Below are positions 31,162 through 42,292 of a stretch of DNA of 64,000 nt, piece by piece. Positions within the stretch are counted from its first letter, which is position 1. Each line of letters opens with the position of its first letter. The position numbers and the translations under genes are program-made. The DNA is from Macrocybe gigantea (lineage: Eukaryota > Basidiomycota > Agaricomycetes > Agaricales > Callistosporiaceae): positions 248,001 through 312,000 of the forward strand of contig SJRY01000268.1 of the NCBI GenBank assembly GCA_011319805.1, given 5' to 3'. The notes under the pieces were generated by a model, which made no database searches, had not been told where the DNA came from, and saw only the letters and a list, made by a program, of their open reading frames with translations.

Positions 31162-33574
31162 TTTCGCGCAAAGTCTGTCCCCACTCGTATAGATGTTACT
31201 CTAAATGTCATCCGACGGGCGCAGGGAAGATTTTTCCGAAGTTTTCATGTGGGAAAGAAGCCGACGAAAGCTAATCAGGATGGGCAACAGAACGAACAAT
31301 GTAAGGTTAGTTACCCCAATTGTCCGAACGTTGAAAATAACTGCAGGCCTTGTCCCTATTTGATCGAGCACCGCGTTTCCTCCTGCCTCGTTAAACTCCA
31401 CCGCTATAACTGCCACCGAGTATTCCTTTTGCTTCGCCAGCCTCGATTGGTATAAATGAAGACTCCGTGTGTGAAGAAATGCACAAAGTCGGCATCCTCG
31501 ACAGACTGAGCTATGCACCTGGTTTTAATTTACGGCGGGGCCTCGTACTCCCCTCTCCCACTGTCGCACGTATTTCCTTCATTTTGTCGGCGAAACGATG
31601 AGCACCTCGGTACGGAGTGCACGACTGTTGAAACCACAGGAAACTTGTCTGGATACCGTATTTTTCTTAGACTTGTGGAAGGGCCAGCATTACGACTGGC
31701 AGGCAAGGGGCCCTATGCAGGATCGACAGGGAAACGAGAACTGTTGGATGAACATTTCACCCATCTGTTTAGGCCGCGTGCACTAGATCAGCCGACCGAC
31801 TTGGCCGAAGCAGCATGGTTCACAGGAGAACCCAACTCTTGCAAAAAATTGATCAGAGGAGCTCTGCTAGCAAGTCGCACCTTGACATCGCTTTCTCAAT
31901 TTCCGTCATTTCGCGGCCTTCTTTTTGTCGTCTTGCTGGCCTATCGTTTCTCGCTGATGCTTGATTGTAATTTCTCTTCTGTTTTTCTCTCGGTGCATCA
32001 GGCACGGCCCGGAAACGAGTGACGGGAACGCAGGAGAAAATGACATTCCACGGAATGTTGCCGAGATTGCAAAATCGGACCGCTCTTTTATGAGGCGGCC
32101 GATTAACGCCCTCTTTTCATTTCCGGTGGATGACTGCCCTGAAGGCGCGGATACTTAACTGGCCTTCCAAACTTTGCAGACCTAGGAGGGGATTTCCAGG
32201 GGATGCCAAGGATAGGCTCAAGGCATGACGGTGGCCAAGAGGATTCACGTCCGTCTTTGTCAAAATCCGATCGCCCGTGTGGCATTCACAAACAACGGTG
32301 GCTTTGTCCGGGCGAGGTCCCGAAACTGACATCCACCCAATGCTCTCGATATGGCTATCTGAAAGGTTATGCCAATGCGATCAGGGAATTCTTTAACGAA
32401 TGTGGTCCCAAAATGATATCGTACGCAGGGTGTACCTCTTGCCTGGCCTACTTTTTTTTTTTTGGCTTTCGACAGGTGACGTTGGGTTGCCTAACTTTAT
32501 GTATCATGAGCCCTTGCCACCACGTTGAGAGACGAATTAGGACAGAGGCACACTTCAGGGTAGTGCGGGGAAGAGAGATCAGGTCGAAAAAGAACTTGAT
32601 TTGCCCCGCGTGCTACACAGTGAAGCTGTCCAACGAAATGACAACAAGATAGGATTTCAATGGCAGAGAAAGGAAGGCGAGGGAACCTGAGACGAAATAG
32701 GCAGTGTTCCCGGCTAAACACCGGCAATGCTGCTGGATACGTGCGAGGATTTTCTTTTCCACAGAAATTCCAATCCCGCGAAGGTCTGCCGTAAGTGTAA
32801 CCTTGTCGATCGAATATGGAAAGCTCGGTGGACAGAGAAATATCAACGGTCATGATCATCTCGCACTGGTTCTGTTCTGTGCGGAGAAAATGAAAGATCG
32901 GGGTTTGGGTCTTCTGAAGCAGAAATCGATCAACGAAAAAGAGTCTTTTTTTTCTTTTTCGTAAGGAGATGCGGGGTAGAACGGCAGTGCGGGGTAAAAT
33001 TAGCTGAACTGCGCCCTCAAGTAGGACATGTCATGGTATGAACGTGCGTGTGCAATCCGAATTCATAGGGCCCTTGACCTGCAAGCGCCAGCGCAACGCG
33101 AGGTGTTTGTTACATGTGGCTTCGCACATCATACATTGGAAAGGCCGAGGGAAAACCATCTAGGAAGCCGTGCGGCGGACTTTGTACTGAGTAGCGTCGG
33201 TTCGATGAAGACGAAGAAAAAAATGTCGCCCCACGAAGTCCGAATGATTTTTTCATCTCGGCGGCCGGGGGCGTCCAGCTTGGATTCCGCTTTGGACATC
33301 ATCATCACGAACATATGTCAAGGAAATAGGGGAATAATATCTCTGTTTGTTTCGGTTGACCCCTCATCAAGCGAGTTGTTATGCAAGTCGTCCAGGTGAC
33401 CTTGTTTTTTTGTTGTGGAGAGTCGGAGCATACGGGTACACGCACCAAAACGAGAAGCAGGAGGGAGGGAAAACAAGAAAAGATTGGATTGATTATGTAC
33501 GGCTGTATGGGTGGCGACGGGGATACCCGTGGAAGCTTCACGCAGGGTCCCTTTTTGCTTCTACTCAACGTCTC
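31162..33574. other. Gene-poor stretch, 2.4 kb
   Basis: No conserved protein, RNA gene or recognisable transposon. Open frames up to 169 codons (31513-32022) exist but have ordinary composition and no family pattern. A short frame at 31208 begins MSSDGRREDFSEVFMWERSR and could be a small spliced gene, but the evidence is weak. Poly-T and poly-A runs are scattered (e.g. 32450-32461). Confidence 0.45.
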
Positions 33575-35290
33575 ATGGAGGCTTTTGATTGTGTTGTCAT
33601 TGGTTCTGGGCATGCGGGAAGTTGCGCTGCGCTGTCGGCTGTCGAGCATGGGTGTCGAAAAGGCAAGTGCAAGGATCCGACCCTTTCCTTCTGGACCCGC
33701 AAAGTAGGGAATTTTCCTGGAGAAAACAGTGTTAACGTCAGGGCTTTTTGTTACAGTTCTCATGGTAGACAAGTGCCCTGCGGAGTGGGTCGGTGGAAAC
33801 GGGTACTTCACTGCGGGGGCGCACCGGACGGTGCATGACGGACTGGCAGATATCCTGCGTGTAGTGAAGAATGTGCCCCAGGACATCGCTAAGCAGATCG
33901 ACATGGACGCATACACGACGGAAGAGTTTACGGCAGACATCGTGCGGCTCGGAGATGGGCGATCGGATCCGGATCTAGTGCGCGCGGTGGTGGAGGACTC
34001 GCACGAGGTGATCGAGTGGCTCGCCGAGCAAGTGAGAGTGCCATTCGCGCTGTCGTTCAACCGGCAGGCGTATGAGGTAGCGGGAAGGCAGAAGTTTTGG
34101 GGTGGGCTCGTGCTGAGTGTGGAGAATGGGGGCAAGGGGCTGATCGACGCGCATCAACGTGCGTTGAAGAAGGCAGGGGTACATATGTGGTTCGACACGC
34201 CCGCGACTCAACTGGTCGTACGCGATGGGCGGGTTGCAGGGGTTGTATGAGAAGGGAGAATGAGGGAGGCATGGAGGTGGAAATCAGTGCATCGGCTGTC
34301 ATCCTGGCAGCGGGTGGGTTTGAGGCGAGCGCTGCGCTGCGCGCTAAGCATCTTGGGCCGGCTTGGAAACATGCGAGGGTAATGATGATCATTTCTCTGG
34401 ATTGATGTCGATTGTGTATTGATTCCGCGATGCGGATGCTATAGGTTCGGGGTACGCCGTATAACACGGGTGATGGGTTTGCGTTGGCCCAGGGCGTGGG
34501 TGCGCAAATGGTGGGCGATTGGGCGGGGTGCCATAGCACGGCGTGGGACGCGAATGCGCCGAGCGATGCAGGCCAGCGAGAGATGACGAACCAGTTTACA
34601 AAGTCGGGATACCCACTCGGCATTATGGTGAACAGCCGCGGCGAGCGCTTCGTGGACGAGGGCGAGGACTTTCGCAACTACACGTATGCCAAGTTTGGGC
34701 GGGCGATTCTGGCACAACCCGGCGGAATCGCGTTTCAGGTCTGGGACGCGAAAGTGCTAGGACATCTCCGAAAGGAAGAATATGGCGAGGGTGTGGTGGA
34801 GAAGATCTACGCCGCTGACATTGAGGATTTGGCTGGGAAGCTCGTGGACAAGGGTTTGGAAGATAAACAACGGTTCTTGGAGACGATACGGGCCTTCAAC
34901 GATGCAGTCAGACGTCATCGGGAGGAACATCCTGAGGCACAGTGGGACCCTGCTGTCAAGGACGGACTGTCGACGCAAAGCGGTGAGCGGCAGCTGGAGT
35001 TAGCCAAGTCTAACTGGGCACTGGCGATCGAGCACGGCCCCTTCATGGCTGTGAGGGTCGCGTGCGGAATTACGTTCACGTTTGGAGGCGTGGCGATTGA
35101 ACCGAAGACGGCGGCAGTAGTGTCTGCGACGACAGGCGCCGTGATTCCCGGACTGTTCTGTACGGGAGAGATGGTAGGCGGGCTGTTCTTTGGGAACTAC
35201 CCGGGCGGGAGCGGGCTTACTGCCGGCGCTGTGTTCGGGCGGCGGGCAGGACGGGCGGCGGGGTCGATTTGTAGTTCGGTAGCGTTGTGA
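33575..35290 (+). CDS. FAD-dependent dehydrogenase, TcuA/fumarate-reductase flavoprotein family
   Basis: A flavoprotein of about 500 residues. The N-terminal FAD-binding fold is FDCVVIGSGHAGSCAALSA (GxGxxG-type), completed after an intron by VLMVDKCPAEWVGGNGYF, where the family has its glycine-rich FAD contact. A second dinucleotide segment reads SASAVILAAGGFEASAALR; the C-terminal FAD contact is GLFCTGEMVGGLFFGNYPGG and GLTAGAVFGRRAG. The family oxidises small polycarboxylates (tricarballylate dehydrogenase TcuA) or reduces fumarate; the substrate is unknown here. Two introns: one GC-AG (33663-33756) and one GT-AG near 34385-34444. One base is missing near 34241-34247; as given, a stop falls at 34248, while the next frame continues the match. 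GC-rich and intron-poor compared with its neighbours. Confidence 0.83.
33663..33756 (+). other. GC-AG intron in the flavoprotein gene, 94 bp
   Basis: Donor AAG/GCAAGT, the strongest form of the GC class, and acceptor TTACAG. It joins HGCRK to VLMVDKCP, the expected beta strand. The GT four bases on gives the wrong frame. Confidence 0.8.
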
Positions 35291-35298
35291 CGTCACAA
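35285..35298. promoter_or_regulatory. Perfect 14-bp palindrome with CRE core TGACGTCA
   Basis: TTGTGACGTCACAA is its own reverse complement. It overlaps the TGA stop of the flavoprotein gene and lies 86 bp before the phospholipase D start, in the only space available for that promoter. TGACGTCA is the classic site for CREB/ATF-type bZIP factors. Binding is inferred. Confidence 0.45.
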
Positions 35299-35383
35299 GG
35301 CTGGGCTAACGATGGACAGTCTTTGCCTGAGCATTTTTCACTTGCACCATGTCCCTCATCGCTGTCGTTCACAGGTCGCCGCC

Positions 35384-38300
35384 ATGGAGCACAGCGGCCA
35401 CAAGCACGATGACAGCGGGGACAGCGCTCTCTCCTATTTTCAGATCCCTCCTTCCCGCACCTCCCATGTACGCAGCCCTGAGAATACCCCTTCCACCCGC
35501 ACTGGGCCCCCACGCGCCCTTTCCTACACTTATTCGCCACTCTCCCCGCCGCTGCAACCGAGAATCGATTGCGAAACAAATGCTACAGAGGCAGATACCG
35601 CCGATGGACTGCCGTCTTCTGCAGTCGACTGCCTCTCTAGCGAAGTGCCGTTCTCCCCGCCTACGTCTGTCTTCCGCAGCGCGCTCGAATATCCCGGGGC
35701 GGACTATACAGATAGAAAAGGTAAGCGGCGTGACAGTCGCAGCGCCCAGGACGACAGTTGGAACCCCATCCGGTGGTTTCATGACTCGCCCAGGGAGTCG
35801 CCAAAGGAGGAAAAGCAGCAGTTGGAGTTTGGCGAACGGCCAAAGGACGATACACGCCAGGCCAGCTCCAGCCACGAGCAGAACAAGCAGGATGCGTCTA
35901 TCAGCCCGCGGTTCCCGTTCCGTACCCGCACCCAGGCAGCCAGCACTATCGGCGAGGCCGTCAATCCGCTCAGTCCAACCTTCCGCTCCAATCTCCGCCG
36001 TGCATTCTCGGTCCCGCCTCCGCGCGGCGCGTCGCAGGGGCCAAGTCATTCCAAATCTAGCCGCGCAAAGTGGAGCAAGCTTCGTTCGCTGCTACCCCAT
36101 ATCGCGCACCACGGTCAGAAGGAGCTCCCGCCGTCACAGTCAGTCGTCGCCTCGCAGTCGGTGAATATCACGGATGAGCTAATCACCGGCGGGCTTTCGA
36201 CGCTTATGCTGCGTCTGTGGTTCGAGCGTGACGAGAGGCAGCACAGACGTGTCCCCGTGCTCTTGCACCGCTTGCGTATCGCATCAGTGACAGTCTGCAT
36301 CCAATGCAGAGCGGAAAGGCCGTCTTCAGGATAGAATGCGAGTATGCCAACGGCGCCGCGAGATGGGTTATTTATCGTGAGCTCCGCGATTTCCTATCCT
36401 TGCATACGCACTATGCTGTCTCAAACGTGTACTACCGAAACGTTGAGAAACTACCCGAGTTTCCGCGGACCAGTTGGGTCATCGCTATTCATGACATCCT
36501 TCTATTCTCTGACGTGTTGAAAACAGGCATTCCGTATCTCAAATTTCTGATGAAGGAAGGTAGAGAAGTGAGCCAGGCAGACTTTGCTCGTCTGCAACGC
36601 GCATCTTTAGAGCAATATTTGGTAGACCTTATCCGCGCCGTCGTACGTAACCTATGCTTGTTTGCATAGCATATTTCGTTCACTTTCATCATGGCAGATG
36701 TTCCATCCTTCATCTAACCGCCTAGCCGGCTTTCTCGAGATCAGTGCTCTTTCCATTGCCCTAGCTCGTTCTGGTGGTTCCCAGTACAAAGCCGGTTACC
36801 TTCGGATCGAATCCATAGGCGGAAATGGTGGTGGTTTCGGAAGGAAGTCTGCTAGTTGGAAAGAGAGGAAAGAAGCTCGCTGGTGTGCTGTCCGAGAAAG
36901 CTATGTCGTCATTATGCGGGAACCTGGAGAAGCAAGTTCCTCTTTTTTTTATATGAAACTTTCTAGATTAATCTGACAGAGCCTCTGCAGCTCGATATTT
37001 GGGACGTTTTTCTTATCGACCAAGATTTCAGGATTGAGCAGCCAAAGCGCTACCACCGCCAAGGTCTCAACCTCTTACAATCGACTGATGCCATTGTTGG
37101 CACGCCTCACATACCCACCAAACTGGCGAATAGTCCGGAAGTCTTTCCAGTACGGCCGCGGCACACCTTGAAGAGTCGCATCATCAATTTCCTATGTTTC
37201 TGGAGCGCCGATCGTCACGCATCGGACCGCATGCGCTGCGAGAGGCGAGACACGGGCGATCTGTCTCGGTCCTCATCGATCTCCGTGCCGCAGCAGGCCC
37301 GCCTGCCATGCTGGATCCCTCAACGCACGAGAATCCCCTATCCTCGTCCAAAGCGCAAGACGATTCCACTGATGCAGGCGCAAAAGGCAGCTCCGATAAC
37401 GAGCAAACACACGACGTGTCTAAGCACACCTTCTATGTTGTTAATTCTCAGACCAGACTCAAGCTGCATGCTCGGAACGAGGTCTGCAGTTTGGTTGGAG
37501 CATCTTTTCACGGATAGGGTCATTAATTATTTTCTTTTTTTGGCTTTCTTTTGATAGCGCCAGATGCAACAGTGGATAACCGCGCTGCGGAAGATATCGG
37601 CTGCTTCGCGTTATGCGGGGGCCAATCGGTTCGATAGCTTTGCACCAATCCGTTTGAACGTGGCCACACAGTGGTTGGTCGACGGTGTGAGTGTCTTTCT
37701 CGTTTTCTCCCCCGCAAGTCATGTCGAAGAGCTCATTCCCCATTTCCTCCGCCTCCCGGGTCTATGGCGTCATTCACACATTGACTCCCTTCTACAGCGC
37801 GATTATTTTTGGAATCTCTCTCGCGCGATTCTTCTGGCCCATGAAACCATCTACATTCATGATTGGTGGCTGTCTCCTGGTGAGAATTTATCTATCTAGC
37901 CGCGAGGCGTTAATGGTGCTTCCCGGACATCGCGTCGCTGATATGAAATGAATAGAGCTGCAGATGAGGAGGCCGAATAAGGATCGTTATCGGCTGGACA
38001 AGCTCTTGCAGCGCAAGGCGAAAGAGGGAGTCAAAATATACATCATTCTATAGCGAGTCGCTTTATGCAACCCGCGTGCTTTGAGCTGACTTTCTTTCCT
38101 TTTCACTCTTCAAAGTCAGGAAGTGTCCAACAGGACTACTCCCACTGATAGCAAGTAAGGTTTTCTACGAACAATTCTCAGCGCAAATGATGTTTAACCG
38201 AAGAATTCTATGTTCAGTTATGCGAAACAACGATTGATCTCTTTACATCCCAACATCATGGTCCAACGCTCGCCTTCGCATTTCCAAACGGGCACCTTCT

Positions 38301-41300
38301 ACTGGGCTCATGTACGTTGTCCTTCCTTATCTTGTTTGCCCTTTCTTCTTAAGCGTATATCCATCGCCGCTGAACCCTGTCTTCGATTTCGCTATTCTAG
38401 CATGAAAAGCTGTGCGTGATTGATCAAGCCATTGCGTTCACAGGTGGTATTGATCTGTGTTTCGGCCGGTAATGAATTGCTGTGGTCATCAGCTGCATTG
38501 TATTCATACTGATACCGTGCATTGCACTAGGTGGGACACACCCCAACACGTTCTGACGGACGACGTCGAAGATACTGAGCGATCAGAGATTTGGCCCGGT
38601 AAGGCAACTTCTTCGTTTTTTTGGATCATTCTTGAGTGTCGTTGTCGTCTTGTTACGATTGCGTGCAGGCAAAGACTATAGCAATCCCCGAATGTCTGAC
38701 TTCTACAACCTCCACAAGCCGCATGAAGATATGTACGATCGGACCAAAGTGCCGAGGATGCCTTGGTAAGTAGCCATTTGTCAATCTATCTAGGATGTCC
38801 CATATCCGATTCAAACGCTGGAACTGGAATCAGGCATGACGTGGCTTTGCAAGTGGTCGGACAGCCTGCACGGGATCTGGCCCGTCATTTTGTACAGAGG
38901 TGAGCTAAACAAGTATTCCTGCTTCTCCCTGCGGACATGTTAAAACGAACCGCATGGTTTCGCTTTCTTTCCCTCCGATGTCACAGGTGGAATTATCTGC
39001 TGAGAATAAAGGTTCCGTTTTCAGTCTCCTTGATTTTTCTTTATTTCTGTTTTCGGATCAGCGGTTCACATCTAACGACGGACTTAGAAGCACTCTCGAC
39101 CCATGCCTTTCTTATTGCCCCCGCCGGAGTTCAAGCCTGGCGAACTTGCGCAGATGGGTCTCACCGGTACCTGCGAGATGCAGATTTGCCGCTCCGCTGG
39201 GCCGTGGTCCCTTGGCACCCTCGGGAGAATCGAGCACTCGATACAAAACGCTTACTTGAAAGGTGCCTTCTCACATGCTCGAGATGGGACATTGGCGTCA
39301 TGCTGATCTGCGTTCTAATCCCAGCCATTCAATTGTCCGAACACTTTGTCTACATCGAGAACCAATTCTTCATCACGTCGTAAGTTCCTGCTCCTCGTTT
39401 CGTCCCTCAGCGCATGTCGCATTCCCGCGATACTTGCCTGTGCTTCGGACAAGCCTGGACTCGCGGGCTGATCGTTACCTGTTATGTACTACAGATCGAC
39501 TGTGAACGATGTGAAGGTGGAGAATCGAATAGGAGATGCGATCGTGGCGCGAATCATTCGAGCACACCGCGAGAAAACGCCATGGAGATGTTGTATAATG
39601 ATACCGCTCCTTCCCGGCTTCACTTTCCCGGTCGATCACAGCGATGCAAGTGCGGTGAGTCGAGGCGTTTTCTTCGAGGACGAAGCAGATGGCCGCTCAA
39701 CGGTTGTTCTGATTCTTCTCCCTGGCAGGTCCGGATAATATTGGAATGTCAGAATCGCACGATCTCTCGCGGGCCAAACTCCATCTTTGCTCGCCTCCGA
39801 AAGGAGGCAATTGACGTAAGAGAGCTTTTCATTGTTCATTCCTTTTCTTGATCGATTGGTGTTGTGTTGTGCATATTTATCACCAGCCGAATGATTACAT
39901 TTCCGTGTTTTCCCTGCGGAATTGGGCGAAGATGCGCGGCGACGTGTTGACGACAGAGCAGGTGGGTTATTTCTTTGTCAATTTTAGCGGATTGTGGACG
40001 AATTATTTGCTAGGTTTATATCCACGGAAAGGTCTGCATAGTAGACGACCGCCTCGCCATCATCGGTAGTGCTAATATTAACGAACGGTCACAACGTGGA
40101 GATCGGGATTCAGAACTCGCTGCGGTCATCAGGGATACAGACATGATTGATGGGTACGCAGTCCTAGATCACTCAGACCGCATCTGCTGACGAGCGTGGA
40201 TATAGTACCATGGCCGGCAAACCATTCAAAGTCGGACGGTTTGCGCATACTTTGCGAGTTCGACTGATGCGAGAGCATCTTGGAGTAGATGTGGATGCTT
40301 TGGATTCAGAAGACTCGACGACTAGAGAGTCCACGAGACCGGAACGGGAACAATCTGTTTGGGATCCCGATACAGAGCAACTTCCCGGACAAGAGGCCGG
40401 TCTTATGAATATAAGGAAGTTGGAGCGGAAAACAAACATTGGTTCTGTCAATGGTATCATAGAAGGCAGAACGAAGGTAAGAAGCTCGTTGCAAAAAGAG
40501 GAAGACGATTAAGTCCTATATGCCTTTAGGTGTTGTTCCTACCGGAAGCGAAACATTGGAAACGACCGTTGAAGCACCCCAAACAGGCGCTTTTGAGCAC
40601 CAGTCTTCAGCACAGAACACTGCAGAGGAAAACATGGATGCGGAGAGCAAGCCTCGCGCATATGGAGAAAAGGATACTGGATATTCGACTGCCGACGTTC
40701 GGGCCTTAGAGGAGAAAGCAATTGTCGAGCGCGACTCATCTGAGGAGTGTACAGACAAGGAAATTGATGGGGCTCTGCGAAGTGAGGATGCCAGTGGTTC
40801 CAGCGGGGCAGCTTCCACAGCAGTGGGAGAACAGGCCCACAGAAAAGTCCCTAACGGCAGTCCTTCCGAAACACATCGTCAAAGGCCACAAGAGAACGGC
40901 GTTCCTTTTGATTCTGCTGTTGGAAGTCTCAAGGAAGACACAGATGTTCCTCAGACGCGGCCGCAGGTCAGTAATGCTGACGAGGAGGAACAGGGCACTC
41001 TGAGGTCTAGGTCGAAGATCAGAAAGCAGATGACCAGCAAGACGTGGAGGCTGCTGACGCCTAAGCCTGGGATCAATCCTGACGGGTTTGAAGATCCGAT
41101 ATGTGACTCATTTTGGAAAGATGTCTGGATGGCCTGCGCCGCGCATAATGTCAGCATTATCTCAGCCCTCTTTTTTGTCCCACCCCTGTGGTTCACGCGT
41201 GCTCACCTTTGCCGTAGACAGAGATCTATCGAAGAGTCTTCCACGCCATTCCAGATGATACGGTGACAACATGGAAACAATACAAGGAATTCATACTGCA

Positions 41301-41858
41301 CCACGAGAGATTGAACAAGCCCGTAAGTCCGAATCATTTTCGTTTCTCCTTTGGCTACCTCGATTCAAAAATCTATAGGCTCGCGACAGCATCTCTCACG
41401 AACCGGTTGGTCGCGTTCTGTCGGAAGCAGCCTATGAGCCGGGGCTCCAAGCTTCGGAGAGCGTTGAACGGATGTCGGATGACAAGGCGAAACAAGAGAA
41501 AGATGGGTCGAGCGAAAACCATCACTCTACGCTGGACGCATCGCAACCGCAGTTCGAAAAGGAACCACGTCCCCGCAGGTCGTTCAAGGGTGTGGAGCCC
41601 TTTGAAAAATGGGAGAGGGACGAGATGGAGAAACTTCTCGGAGAGTTGTGTGGCCATCTAGGTATGTGGCAGTGTTAAGAGACTTTGTCTGAATGCGCGA
41701 TGATTGATGGAGAGCAGTTTTGTTTCCGCATAGATTCTTAGAGGGCGAAGATGTTGCGAACAACTTTCTCTTTACTGCAGACCGGTAAGACCAGCTTTGT
41801 CTTTTTGGATTACGCTCAGTGTGAACGCAGTCTCTTGCCGTTACCGATCTACAACTGA
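35384..41858 (+). CDS. SPO14: Phospholipase D (PLD1/Spo14 type)
   Basis: Hydrolyses phosphatidylcholine to phosphatidic acid and choline; acts in membrane traffic, signalling and sporulation. Start ATG 35384 ([12 protein letters not shown]) opens a long disordered region (to about residue 290). A PX domain follows ([37 protein letters not shown]), then a split PH domain ([46 protein letters not shown]). The two HKD catalytic motifs are HEKLCVID at 38404 and [20 protein letters not shown] at 40023, each with its downstream GG/GS and N/E residues. A disordered insert separates the second PLD half from the C-terminal block [32 protein letters not shown] and the family ending PLPIYN. Two introns are GC-AG (36932-36990 and 38053-38115). 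One base is lost at 36280-36281, and the frame near 37190-37200 is unclear. Confidence 0.95.
36932..36990 (+). other. GC-AG intron in phospholipase D, 59 bp
   Basis: Donor GAA/GCAAGT, acceptor CTGCAG. It joins MREPGE to [13 protein letters not shown] in frame inside the PH domain. The GT three bases on gives a wrong frame. Confidence 0.75.
38053..38115 (+). other. GC-AG intron in phospholipase D, 63 bp
   Basis: Donor TATA/GCGAGT, acceptor TCAAAG. It joins VKIYIIL to [12 protein letters not shown], a conserved PLD segment; reading on meets an immediate stop (TAG). Confidence 0.7.
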
Positions 41859-42292
41859 GACGACGATATAAAATCACGACGCTCCTTGATATCAGTCTAT
41901 TACTCATGAACTAATTCGATATCCGCTGACTCCCGCCGTCAGGCTCCGAGCCCGAATTGGCAACGAGCAGCTCTTGTGGACTTGTACATTTTCATATGCA
42001 TAGTGGATCTCTTTCAACACCAAGGGATGCGTTCTTAATAAATACTAGTCTCGCGGATGTATTTGAAACGTTGTATATTGAATAAGACGTATTCTTCGGC
42101 TAAAGATACACGAAATATACAGATGTGCTGATTGCGACTGCCTCTCGATGCCACCGCTGAGTTCTAGCTGATGTTGGCTACGTATTTGTTCGTTGATGTC
42201 CTTGTGTTGTCCGTCCGCCCCGTTCAATGTACATACAAGAGTTGTGAGAAAGGAGAAAGAATGCCAATAGATCAGTGTTTCCTTATACTGTT
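41859..42292. other. Convergent intergenic region, 434 bp
   Basis: Lies between the stop of phospholipase D (plus) and the stop of the MATH-BTB gene (minus). No gene or repeat was recognised; it should hold both 3' untranslated regions. Confidence 0.5.

Noticed and set aside
31513..32022. 169-codon plus-strand frame in the gene-poor region
   Set aside because: No family pattern, no splice partners and ordinary composition; likely chance.
14728..38115. Reading GC-AG donors as lost T or sequencing errors of GT
   Set aside because: The well-supported faults elsewhere are missing bases, not substitutions, and most of these donors keep the strong GC-class context.
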